From positions 19,450 to 83,449 of the forward strand of contig JANQPY010000062.1 in NCBI GenBank assembly GCA_028285245.1: DNA of 64,000 bases, given 5' to 3'. Shown piece after piece: positions 8,906 through 17,425 of this stretch. The notes below the pieces were generated by a model. That model did no database searches, was not told where the DNA came from, and was given only the letters and a program-made list of their open reading frames with translations. The stretch's first letter is position 1; each line of letters starts with the position of its first letter. The stretch is from Gammaproteobacteria bacterium. GTDB lineage: Bacteria > Pseudomonadota > Gammaproteobacteria > Steroidobacterales > GCA-2729495. The position numbers were made by a program, and so were the translations under genes.

Positions 8906-10755
8906 GCGGCGAATCCTGCCCCACCTTGCCGTAGCAACGCCTCAGGCCGCCAACCATCCTCAATGTGAACTCGATGCCATGCGGCCAGGTTCAGTAGCCG
9001 AAGCACTTGAGTCATCGATCGGCGGCCGCTATACAGCGCTCCGGGCCGCGGACGCGCATCAAGTTCGGCAAGAAAATCCGATCCCGAGACCTGGGCACTG
9101 AGCCACGGCTGGAGTTCGCCCCTGAACCAAAAGGCCTCTGGTATACCCCAACCCATTTTATCCCGCCGCCACGTAATGGAGTCGGGCAGATGGCCATCCA
9201 TGGCCTTGCGGGCGACGTACTTCGTCCACCCGTCATGCAGCTTATAGCAAGCGGGCATTGCCGCCAGGAACTCCGCCAAACGATAGTCAAGAAAGGGCAT
9301 GCGCGATTCAATCGAGAACGCCATCGATGTGCGGTCTGCGTAGTGAATAAGATTCTGCAATCCATTCAGGCTGTCCTTGACCAGCGCCTCATTGAGCCGC
9401 TCGCCATCGAATACCTGCTTGCCAGCCCGCTTGAGCATGCTTGGCAAGAGTCGACCCAGGCCAAGGCGTCGCAACACTGCAGCACTCAACCCCAGACTCG
9501 CAAAAGGCCCGAATCCCGGGATCTTGCGGAGTGCGCGACTGTCCTTAAGCGGGCTGTTGGAATAGGCAATCGCATTGATTGCGTAGCGAGGGTAGCCGGC
9601 CAGCTGCTCATCTGCACCCTGCCCGTCCAGCGTAACGACTACATCGGTGCTTGCTACCAACCGAAACGTGTGCCACGAAGACATCAATGAGCTTTCTGGC
9701 GGCGTATCCATATAGTAGATCATGCGCTCATGCTCAGCGGGAACATCTCGTGGGTCGGGTTCTATTCGATTTGAGTGAACCCGCAAGTACTCTTCCAGCT
9801 TGTCGATATGCACCGTCTCATCGCAGTGTTCTGTTCCGGGACTTCCGTACACTGAAGAAAACGTTTCCTGCAGGGACTCGCTGGCGCCCCGCTCTTTGAG
9901 CTGCTTGTTGACCAAATGGACAACACTGGAACTATCCAGCCCACCGGACAGTGCCGACCCCACTTTCACATCGGAGCGCAAACGCAGGGCAACAGCATCT
10001 TCCAGAAGCGAGTAATAGCGCTGTGCATATTCTCGAAGCTGGTTTTCATCAACGGCACCCGCTTCGACCCTGGGTTCCAGAGACCAGAACCGTCTAACGG
10101 AGAAATCTCCTCGCAACAACTCTGCCTGTGTAGCTTCGACGTACGCGCCTTTGGCGAAACTCTCTACGCCCCTGAATGCGGTCTCCCTGCCGTACTCTCG
10201 CGGACCGCCACGCAAGTACGCTCGACAGTAGTCGAGATTGGCTTCGGCCCTATACTCCGGGTGCCGCAGTAACGCCTTGATCTCCGAGGCAAAAACCAAT
10301 TGCCCCGCAACGAACATGTGATACAGAGGCTTTACACCAAAGCGATCTCTCGCAATAAAGAACAGACCGGTCTGCAGGTCCTTCAATACGAATGCCCACA
10401 TACCGTTGAAGCGCTTCAGGCAATCAGTACCCCAGTGTGCGTAAGCGGCCAGGACCACTTCGGTGTCCGTGTGCGTGGCGAAAGTAAATCCAGCCGCCTC
10501 CAGTTCGGCACGCAACTCGCGATAGTTGTAGATCTCTCCGTTGTAAGTGATGACGTAGCGGTCCTGATAGAACATCGGCTGATGGCCGCGTTCGCTGAGA
10601 TCCAGGATTGCCAGGCGACGATGGCCGAAGGCGAAGCCGCTGGCTTCGTGGTAACCGAAGCCGTCTGGCCCGCGGTGCGCGAGTGCTTCGGTCATCGCGC
10701 GCAAGGGCGCCCGCTCGATGGCCCGATTGGAGACAATCGCAACTATCCCGCACAT
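8902..10755 (-). CDS. asnB: AsnB-type glutamine-dependent amidotransferase (WbpS-like candidate)
   Basis: 617 residues with start MCGIVAIVSN at 10755, so Cys2 is the glutaminase nucleophile after Met removal. The longer open frame cannot be right because it buries that Cys. Next come AHRGPDGFG, YNGEIYNYRELR, the ARDRFGVKPLYH segment and the synthetase PPi-binding loop GSALSGGLDSSSVVHL. Members make asparagine, but homologues in O-antigen loci (P. aeruginosa WbpS, Francisella WbtH) amidate uronic acid sugars. Being between a deacetylase and a glycosyltransferase, in a cluster with WbpB/D/E, favours uronamide formation here. The symbol reflects family, not proven role. Confidence 0.88.
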   Translation of the reverse strand: MCGIVAIVSNRAIERAPLRAMTEALAHRGPDGFGYHEASGFAFGHRRLAILDLSERGHQPMFYQDRYVITYNGEIYNYRELRAELEAAGFTFATHTDTEVVLAAYAHWGTDCLKRFNGMWAFVLKDLQTGLFFIARDRFGVKPLYHMFVAGQLVFASEIKALLRHPEYRAEANLDYCRAYLRGGPREYGRETAFRGVESFAKGAYVEATQAELLRGDFSVRRFWSLEPRVEAGAVDENQLREYAQRYYSLLEDAVALRLRSDVKVGSALSGGLDSSSVVHLVNKQLKERGASESLQETFSSVYGSPGTEHCDETVHIDKLEEYLRVHSNRIEPDPRDVPAEHERMIYYMDTPPESSLMSSWHTFRLVASTDVVVTLDGQGADEQLAGYPRYAINAIAYSNSPLKDSRALRKIPGFGPFASLGLSAAVLRRLGLGRLLPSMLKRAGKQVFDGERLNEALVKDSLNGLQNLIHYADRTSMAFSIESRMPFLDYRLAEFLAAMPACYKLHDGWTKYVARKAMDGHLPDSITWRRDKMGWGIPEAFWFRGELQPWLSAQVSGSDFLAELDARPRPGALYSGRRSMTQVLRLLNLAAWHRVHIEDGWRPEALLRQGGAGFAA

Positions 10756-10768
10756 GACTTGCTTTGAC

Positions 10769-12172
10769 TCAGGTGGCCACGGTTGCCAGAACAGCGCGAT
10801 ACAACTGCCACTCCGGCGGTGATAGTCGTGAATTGTGCCAGAGCAGCGTGAAATCTCCATTAAACATGAAGCACCGCTCCTTAAGTTTCTGAATTGCCGC
10901 CTTTGCCCGATCTCCCATACCAAGTCCCATGGCCTCAGTGATGGAACAATCCATGACGATGAGTGGGCGTTCACGTAGTTTCAAACGCTGGCGGCCGGCC
11001 AGATCGAATACCGGGTACTCATAGCAAGTACCACAACGAAAGCCGGCGCTTTGCTCATAGGTTAGTGTCGAGTCGTAGTCGACGCCGGCCGCTTCCAGGT
11101 AGGTAAACGTTTCCGGTGTCCGCCAGCGAAGCCAATGCTGCCTGGCGCCCCACTGCTCTTGATCAATGCCCAACCGGGCACAGACGTCGCGCAAAACTGC
11201 AAACTCATGCGACAACCGGGATGAGTCGAGGGTCGAGTTGAAACTGCCATGCAGTCCGACCCTGTGGCCGCGGCGATTGATGTCGAGCATCAGATCGGTG
11301 ATCCATGGGTGCTCCAGATCATAGTTGCAGTCCATGGTCGGATGCGTGCGTGCACATATGAAGTTGAATTCGCTCTGTACACCGAGCCGTTCGCTCTCCT
11401 GCATGATTGCATCAAACGTATTTGCGGGATCGGCCTGCCGATTACCACCTTTGGTGCGAACCCACTCAGCAACCCGCCGAAATGCGGCCGCTGGATCGCC
11501 GCGACGAAGACAGTCCGCCCCGCATGAAAGCAGCATTCGCCCGGCAGACGTGAAGGCGTGCCGGAACGGCAGATCCACGTCGTGGCTCAGCAATAGCCTG
11601 GGCGCGCGGGACCGGCGTTTAATGTCTGGCCATATCCGCAACATGGCCACAAAGAGCAGCTCCGCGTACTCGTTAACTAGTGGCCGCTCAATAGTCTTCG
11701 CCCGATAGTCAATCGAAGCCTCAAATGGATAGCGTTCGACGTAGTCGAGCTCCGCACTCGTTGCCTCTTCATAGCGCGATAGGTAGAAGAAGACGGTCCC
11801 GAAAACATCGAGATCCAGTTTGGCGTGGCCGTCTGGGTCCAGGTGAAATCGACTGCCCGCGCGCTGATTCCCGAACAGAACCGGAATCCGCTCGTCCACA
11901 AGTCTGGCTGCGAGATTGTCTTCACCCGGCTGCCATTGATCGACTGCGTCCACTGGAACGCTCTCGGGCGTCAGCCATTGCTGCTGAGGAAGTGCGAACA
12001 ACCCGTCCGCCACGGACAATGTTGCCTTGCTATCAGTTGAGCTGATCAGCGTATCGGATCTGGACTCCACCAGGATTTCGGCGCGCAAACCAAGAAACGT
12101 ATCGAACAGAACCTCAGCGGCATAGCGCCGTTCCGGTTCGTAGCTCGCCGGCACACGAATCAACCAGGTCAT
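10769..12172 (-). CDS. Polysaccharide deacetylase-family protein with N-terminal accessory domain
   Basis: About 467 residues, with start taken at MTWLIRVPASYEPERRYA (12172). The N-terminal 150-170 residues resemble an uncharacterised domain often joined to NodB-like deacetylases in surface polysaccharide loci (I believe DUF7033). The catalytic part begins at LLLSHDVDLPFRH, whose HDVD supplies the base and metal aspartate, with GHRVGLHGSFNS and RQHWLRW further on. No signal peptide is visible, so a cytoplasmic substrate such as a sugar nucleotide or lipid-linked intermediate is likely. It lies 13 bp before the asnB-like gene. Deacetylation is inferred from fold. Confidence 0.75.
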   Translation of the reverse strand: MTWLIRVPASYEPERRYAAEVLFDTFLGLRAEILVESRSDTLISSTDSKATLSVADGLFALPQQQWLTPESVPVDAVDQWQPGEDNLAARLVDERIPVLFGNQRAGSRFHLDPDGHAKLDLDVFGTVFFYLSRYEEATSAELDYVERYPFEASIDYRAKTIERPLVNEYAELLFVAMLRIWPDIKRRSRAPRLLLSHDVDLPFRHAFTSAGRMLLSCGADCLRRGDPAAAFRRVAEWVRTKGGNRQADPANTFDAIMQESERLGVQSEFNFICARTHPTMDCNYDLEHPWITDLMLDINRRGHRVGLHGSFNSTLDSSRLSHEFAVLRDVCARLGIDQEQWGARQHWLRWRTPETFTYLEAAGVDYDSTLTYEQSAGFRCGTCYEYPVFDLAGRQRLKLRERPLIVMDCSITEAMGLGMGDRAKAAIQKLKERCFMFNGDFTLLWHNSRLSPPEWQLYRAVLATVAT

Positions 12173-12199
12173 AGGGGCGGACGCGCACCGCAAGACGCG

Positions 12200-12940
12200 C
12201 TAGGCATTCAGCGTCTCTAGCGTTATGCGCGTATCAGCGCGTCCATAGTAGTCCTGATCCTGAGAGTAGGTCACGCCCGGCTGGTCGTAGGCCATGATCA
12301 GACTGACCCGTGAGCGCATTCCTTCGATCGCCGCGACCCCATGCAGTGTTCGACGCGAGAAGAACACCACGTCCCCCGGCGCTGCCGGAATACGCACCGG
12401 GCGTTTTAGCAGGCTGAGTTGCATCACGGTTCGATTGGCGAGACGCCCCAGAGCGCCGACGGACGAGGAGTAAATGTTGGGCCATAGCTCCAATGCGCCA
12501 CCGGCAACCGTATTGAGCATTACTGAGGCAGACACATCGTTTCGGTCGAAGTGACGAACGAATGCGCCCCCAGGGGGCGTGCAATTCAAAGACAAGCCGA
12601 TGCTGAGATCATCCAAACCGCACAGCGGCCGCTCTGCCAGGTGCGCCGCCACGTCTCCCAGGTATCGGTACAGACCATCCATACCCGGAAGTCGCGCCTC
12701 CAAATCAGTGCCATTCACCGTAAAAAAGTGTGTGTCACCACGACGATCGTTACGCCTGACTTCAATGAACTCCGCGCCAGCCAACGCATCAATGAGTGCC
12801 TGGCACACCCGCGGTTGTATCAATCCCTCTGCATGAAAATAGCCAGCGGTATTGAGCTGGCCCCGGGTCGCGTCCGACAACAGGCGTTGCTGGACATCTG
12901 CTTCCAGCAGATTCTCAAGGTGAGCGAATCGATCAGTCAT
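12200..12940 (-). CDS. 2-oxoglutarate/Fe(II)-dependent oxygenase-like protein
   Basis: 246 residues from MTDRFAHLENLL (12940); the longer frame adds a Cys-rich stretch unlike coding sequence. The double-stranded beta-helix iron ligands are visible as the HxD pair in VRHFDRNDV and a distal His in RRTLHGV, followed by SRVSLIMAY, whose Arg would bind 2-oxoglutarate. Prolyl-4-hydroxylase-like order. It lies between an ATP-grasp gene (13 bp) and the deacetylase gene (27 bp). Hydroxylation of a sugar or an attached amino acid is possible; an oxygenase of this kind is uncommon in O-antigen loci. Confidence 0.72.
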   Translation of the reverse strand: MTDRFAHLENLLEADVQQRLLSDATRGQLNTAGYFHAEGLIQPRVCQALIDALAGAEFIEVRRNDRRGDTHFFTVNGTDLEARLPGMDGLYRYLGDVAAHLAERPLCGLDDLSIGLSLNCTPPGGAFVRHFDRNDVSASVMLNTVAGGALELWPNIYSSSVGALGRLANRTVMQLSLLKRPVRIPAAPGDVVFFSRRTLHGVAAIEGMRSRVSLIMAYDQPGVTYSQDQDYYGRADTRITLETLNA

Positions 12941-12953
12941 GCGAACGCGTTGC

Positions 12954-13994
12954 CTATCGGTTTTGCAGCCTTCGAACAGCCTCGCTGGCCAGCACCCGCA
13001 AGGATACGGGCAGCGGCGGATCAAGCAATAGCTGTCTGTCGGCGCGATGGTCGCGGAGGAGCCTGAACAACTTGCGACTAGATTGCCTCCATGGCAGCAG
13101 GAGCGACAAAGCGAGGCCGACGCCACTAACCCAAAGCACAGGTTGCCAACCAGCTTGCGCTTCGGGCACCGGCAAGCCCAAGTATCGCTTCAGCAGCCGA
13201 TTATCCCTGGAGTGAATGAAGATGGAGTGCTGTAACCAGAAGCGCGGATTGAACTCCAGCTCATAGAACTGCTTACTGGCCGCATCTTCGAGATACTCAA
13301 GCTCAAACGGGCCCGTATAGCTCAAGTCTCTGAGTAGTTGGGTCGTCCTGTCCACTAGTCCGGCGGGATCCGACTCTTCTATTGTGGCGAGTACATAGCC
13401 GAGCCCCGAACCGGTAGCAACACGCTTATGCGTGACCAGTAACTCGTTCTTGTCCGGCTCTGTATGACTATGGAATCCTGCGACGGACCATGAGTTGCCA
13501 ACGCCGTCCGGCAATAGCCGCTGGAGGAAAAACCGGCTGCGCTCGAAGCCCTTATTCTCAAAATCTCTCAAGCGACTGACAAGCTGCTCAGGACTCGAAC
13601 ATATAGCTCCACGGGGCATCGGGCTGCCAGCCACCCAGGAGTTGCGGCACTTAAGGAGAACCGGAAACTCGCCAGCCGGCAGTTCCGCGTCAACTGGCCA
13701 GAACGGCACGGGGCTCGCACCCAACGCCTCGATTCGCTGGGAGAACCTGAGCTTGTCATCAAGCTCAACCGCAAGCGCCCTTGGGTAGAACTCAAACTCG
13801 TTGCGTTGCAGGTACTGACCTAGTGCCCACTCGTCAGTAAAGAAGAGGCGATCGCCCGGGGCCGGTGCGCTTTCCGCGGGCGGAACCATAAACCCTGGAC
13901 TGTCTACGGCGAGCAGCTTCTCATTAAGGCTCGCCAGCCCCTCACGCAGCGAGCGTGCACTTACGTAGTTCGAAAAAACCAGATTCTTAGGCAC
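12954..13994 (-). CDS. ATP-grasp family ligase
   Basis: 346 residues. FPVLLKCRNSWVAG carries the ATP-binding lysine, FFLQRLLPDGVGNSWSV matches the second ATP strand, and GPFELEYLEDAASKQFYELEFNPRFW gives the metal-binding Glu/Asn pair of ATP-grasp carboxylate ligases (quoted here in overlapping parts: GPFELEYLE and YELEFNPRFW). Members join a carboxylate to an amine through an acyl phosphate. In a cluster making a uronic acid, it could attach an amino acid or amine to the C6 carboxyl, or build the donor for that. No direct evidence of substrate. Confidence 0.75.
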   Translation of the reverse strand: MPKNLVFSNYVSARSLREGLASLNEKLLAVDSPGFMVPPAESAPAPGDRLFFTDEWALGQYLQRNEFEFYPRALAVELDDKLRFSQRIEALGASPVPFWPVDAELPAGEFPVLLKCRNSWVAGSPMPRGAICSSPEQLVSRLRDFENKGFERSRFFLQRLLPDGVGNSWSVAGFHSHTEPDKNELLVTHKRVATGSGLGYVLATIEESDPAGLVDRTTQLLRDLSYTGPFELEYLEDAASKQFYELEFNPRFWLQHSIFIHSRDNRLLKRYLGLPVPEAQAGWQPVLWVSGVGLALSLLLPWRQSSRKLFRLLRDHRADRQLLLDPPLPVSLRVLASEAVRRLQNR

Positions 13995-14055
13995 AAACGC
14001 AAGTGAACCTTAATGCTAAAAGATATGCGCCTGCCGCCTGGAGACTTGCTGAGCC

Positions 14056-14778
14056 CTACAACTCCAGCAGGGCGGCTAGCCGCTCGGTAAGCGCCCACGG
14101 TTGGAGGCTATACAGGCGCGGCGTTAGCCAGGGCGCCAGGGATCGAAACGGATGCCGAAACCCCTTGATGCGCTCGTCAAACAAGGCGTCTGCAGGACCT
14201 CCGAAGCGCAGCATCCGCAAACGCCGGTAGCGAATACCAGAGCGTGCTATGAGATCTCCCAACTGCCGGGGATCAAAGAAACGAATGTCATAGAGACCAT
14301 CTTCTTTGCTTAGTTCACCGAACTGGCGCACCAGGCGATGATTGTTGCCGTTGTGCACCAGGATGAGCATCGCGCGGCGCGCTACGCGGCGTTGCTCGCG
14401 CAGAATTTCGACTACATCTGCATCATCGTCAAAGCAAACGATAAGCCCATTGTGGAATACCAGGTCAAACTGACCGTCATCAAATGACAGCCTGCGCGCA
14501 TCGTCGGCTGAAAACTGAAGGCCTGGAACCTGAAGCTGCTTGCGAAGCAGGGCAATCGTATCGGTGGAGAAGTCGGATGCCGTGCACTGATAGCCGCGCT
14601 CAGCGAGATGCAGGCTGTCTCTGGCGCTGCCAGCCCCGAGCTCAAGAGTGCTTTCTATGTGTTTCCCAAACAGGTGCTCGATAAAGAGGCCCGCTCGCGC
14701 TGGGGCTGCGTGGTAACCGGAAAGCTTCTGTTGCCATTGGGCAAGCCAATAGTCTTCGTCTTGGAATTCCGACTGCAC
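14056..14778 (-). CDS. Class I SAM-dependent methyltransferase
   Basis: 240 residues, start MQSEFQDEDYWLAQWQQ, 5 bp after the flippase stop. Motif I is TLELGAGSARDSLHLAERG, then SADDARRLSFDD and FDLVFHNGLIVCFDD, followed by a REQRRVARRAMLILVHNG strand. The third methyltransferase of the cluster and the one nearest the ATP-grasp/oxygenase block. Substrate unknown; sugar or substituent methylation inferred from location. Confidence 0.82.
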   Translation of the reverse strand: MQSEFQDEDYWLAQWQQKLSGYHAAPARAGLFIEHLFGKHIESTLELGAGSARDSLHLAERGYQCTASDFSTDTIALLRKQLQVPGLQFSADDARRLSFDDGQFDLVFHNGLIVCFDDDADVVEILREQRRVARRAMLILVHNGNNHRLVRQFGELSKEDGLYDIRFFDPRQLGDLIARSGIRYRRLRMLRFGGPADALFDERIKGFRHPFRSLAPWLTPRLYSLQPWALTERLAALLEL

Positions 14779-14783
14779 CGCAA

Positions 14784-16073
14784 CTACCCTTCAATCGTTT
14801 CAACTTTATTGGCGCGACTCAAAGCAAACTCATTGAGCAGGTACAAGACAGGATACCACGCGGCCGATGTGACACTAAGAACAGCGACCATCCAAACGCC
14901 GTCGTTAGTTAGTTGATAAGTAACTAGCATAGAAACAACCACCGCCAGTAGCCGACCGGTATTCCAGAACAAGTTAAGTCCCTGGCGACCGAGATACTCG
15001 AGACATGAGATCGTGCCCAGCGAAATGCTTGAACAGGCCGCCACACTGAGCCAGAGAGCGATTTGCCCGGCCAAAGCCCACTCAGCCCCGAAGACCAGCG
15101 GAAAGAGCCAGGGACAAAGCAAGCCAATGAGTAGCACCGCAAGACCAATCGGAACGAAGCGCAGCAATGAACGCCGGTAGAAAGACCTCAGACGCATTGG
15201 CTCCTCGCGCACCTGACGGGCGGCTTCCGCGTAGAAGGTCTGTGCGAGTGAACCAGCCGCCAGTACCCCAGGAATGGCGACGATCCTGAGCGCCAGCGCC
15301 AGGTGCCCGGTGAAAGCCGGCCCTAGCAAGAGAATGCTCAATAGGATCGGGGTTTCGACACCAATAGAGTTAATCAATGAAGAGGGCGCAGAGAACTGCG
15401 GAAAGCGCCGATGCTCCCTGAGTACATCCGTAACGGAGGGCGCCGAAATGGCAAGATGACTGCGAAGCTGACGCCGCGCCAGCAAGCAGATTGGCAGGAA
15501 GGCCAGAGCCTGGCCGAGTACCAGACCAAGCGCTAGTGCCAAGGGGCCTGGCAGGGCCAACGCCAGCAGAATTTGCCCCGAGATGACCAGTGTCGCATTG
15601 CTCACTCTGGCTTTGGCCAACGCATCGAACGCCGAAACTCTTAGCACCCACCCGCTGAGAACCTGCACGGCACCCATGACAAACGCCATGGGTGCGAACA
15701 AGAGAATAAGTGAGACGTTTGCTGGGGCTCGCTCAGTTGGAAATGCGGTGATGCCAGCGAGAACCAACAGGACGAGTGAGAACCCAACTAACAGCCCCAC
15801 ACTAATTTGTACCAAGCGAGCCGCATCCGAGTCCGTGCGAGCGATTGGTATCGCCCACTCGTACCTGAGCGACATCACGGGCAACAGAATGCCGGCGGCG
15901 CTCAGGAACGGACTAAAGGCGCCGAGGTCCGCGGGAGTCACGAGCCGCGTCAATACCGGCGTTAGCAAAGCAGCGATGGCCTGCCCCAGCAGCGTTGCAC
16001 AGAGCAGCCGAAATGAGGCAGAGCGGCGCATGCGAGCGGCCAGCTCGTTTACCGAGAACCCACCCACGCCCAC
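14784..16073 (-). CDS. wzx: Wzx-like polysaccharide flippase
   Basis: 429 residues, almost all hydrophobic, with about 12 predicted membrane spans in the pattern of the MOP/PST exporter family. The frame begins at a GTG (16073), 4 bp after the Wzy stop; an internal Met at about residue 15 is an alternative. It should turn the undecaprenyl-linked repeat unit to the periplasmic face. Position between Wzy and the modification genes fits. Sequence divergence among Wzx proteins means assignment rests on topology and context. Confidence 0.85.
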   Translation of the reverse strand: MGVGGFSVNELAARMRRSASFRLLCATLLGQAIAALLTPVLTRLVTPADLGAFSPFLSAAGILLPVMSLRYEWAIPIARTDSDAARLVQISVGLLVGFSLVLLVLAGITAFPTERAPANVSLILLFAPMAFVMGAVQVLSGWVLRVSAFDALAKARVSNATLVISGQILLALALPGPLALALGLVLGQALAFLPICLLARRQLRSHLAISAPSVTDVLREHRRFPQFSAPSSLINSIGVETPILLSILLLGPAFTGHLALALRIVAIPGVLAAGSLAQTFYAEAARQVREEPMRLRSFYRRSLLRFVPIGLAVLLIGLLCPWLFPLVFGAEWALAGQIALWLSVAACSSISLGTISCLEYLGRQGLNLFWNTGRLLAVVVSMLVTYQLTNDGVWMVAVLSVTSAAWYPVLYLLNEFALSRANKVETIEG

Positions 16074-16077
16074 CTGC

Positions 16078-17352
16078 CTAGCTCAATCTAAAGCGACACA
16101 CGCGCGCTGCTGCGATGCTGATTACGGCGGCCGAAAAACACCAGAAACCATAGGAGAGGTACAGCGCACCGGAAGTCTGCGCAGTGGCCAGCATCAGTAT
16201 ATAAATCGCCGCCACCCAACGCGCTGGCGCGAGTTCGCGAAAGATAACGAAAGCACTAAAGAGCCCGACTCCGACAATTCCCATCAATGACAAGAACCCG
16301 AAGATGCCCAATGCCATTAGTGACTCCACCACAATGTTATGCGGGTAGTCAGTAGTCTGAAGTTCAACCAGCGATGACCCGAACCAAGGATTCTGCGCAA
16401 ACTGTTCCAACGCGCCGGCCATCGCTAGCCAACGGTATGAAGTGGAACTATCACCCAGTATGTAGAAGAGCCGTTCGATCGCCTGCAACTCAAAACTGTC
16501 GCGCGTAGCGAAGTAAGCGATAGCGAGCCCCACCAGCACAATCAGGAAGCTCCCGATCCGCAGCAGGCTGCGGTATGTGGCAGTGTTTCTCGTCGGTAGC
16601 AGGAAGACCATCGCAGCGCTCAGCAAAACACCCAGCAGCGGGCCTCGCGATCCCGAAGCCACCACGAGGCCGAGGCCCAGTGCCGCCACCAGCAGCAGCA
16701 GCAAGCCCATCGCGTAACGCGGCCCCAGTTCCGTCAGCCGCTTTGGTGGCGCTATTGCCAACAGTAGCAATGCCGCGCCGAGCTGCCCGACGAGGATCGG
16801 GTTGATAACTTCAGTGGACAGGCGATTAACCCAAATCGCGGCCAGGGAACCGGTCGCCGCCAACAACACCAGAATCCCGGCAGCCGCACTGGCAACGATC
16901 AACGATAGCCACCAGGCCACCAACAACGTTGATCTGGACGGCTTCTCGAACATGGCGACCATAGGCACCAGGCAGACTCCGACCGTCCACAACAAATACT
17001 CCGCCGGCGACAGCGGAAGAATTGCCGGTTGCCAGGCCGCGTCAACTCCAATCCGCAGGAGCAACAGAAAAAAAAGACAGCCCACGGGGAACCATGCCAG
17101 CCCCGCGTAGACAGGACGAGGCTTTAGAAGCCAGCCAGCCACCACCCAAACCGCCAGACAGGCCACCAACAAGCGAAACGCTATTGAGAAGCCGGTGGGC
17201 GACAGGCCGATCAGGGTGGGCAGGGCAGCGACCAGTTGGAACCCGCCGAGATTCAGCGCGTAGAGAAGGGCCAGCGGCAGCAGGGGCGCGAAAGCATCGC
17301 CGCTTGCCGGCGACACGGCAGGCGCACCTGGCGAAGGCAGCACGTAGCTCAT
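16078..17352 (-). CDS. wzy: Wzy-like polysaccharide polymerase / O-antigen ligase-fold protein
   Basis: About 424 residues with start at the ATG at 17352 (a TTG lies 33 bp upstream). Around 10-12 membrane segments and one long polar loop with WFGSSLVELQTTDYPHNIVVES, whose H-N-x-x-x-E is the typical Wzy_C/WaaL signature. It should join repeat units in the periplasm. The order Wzz-Wzy-Wzx and the presence of a matching flippase favour polymerase over ligase. Confidence 0.83.
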   Translation of the reverse strand: MSYVLPSPGAPAVSPASGDAFAPLLPLALLYALNLGGFQLVAALPTLIGLSPTGFSIAFRLLVACLAVWVVAGWLLKPRPVYAGLAWFPVGCLFFLLLLRIGVDAAWQPAILPLSPAEYLLWTVGVCLVPMVAMFEKPSRSTLLVAWWLSLIVASAAAGILVLLAATGSLAAIWVNRLSTEVINPILVGQLGAALLLLAIAPPKRLTELGPRYAMGLLLLLVAALGLGLVVASGSRGPLLGVLLSAAMVFLLPTRNTATYRSLLRIGSFLIVLVGLAIAYFATRDSFELQAIERLFYILGDSSTSYRWLAMAGALEQFAQNPWFGSSLVELQTTDYPHNIVVESLMALGIFGFLSLMGIVGVGLFSAFVIFRELAPARWVAAIYILMLATAQTSGALYLSYGFWCFSAAVISIAAARVCRFRLS

Positions 17353-17425
17353 GGGGATAAACGTGGGTGGAAAAACCGGCAACAAGGCAACGCCTGCGGA
17401 CGGTTGGACAAGCTCAGCGGAAGAC

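Noticed and set aside
15583..16290. 235-codon plus-strand frame across wzx and wzy
   Set aside because: Shadow of two membrane protein genes, rich in Asn/Arg/Thr as expected from the complement of hydrophobic codons.
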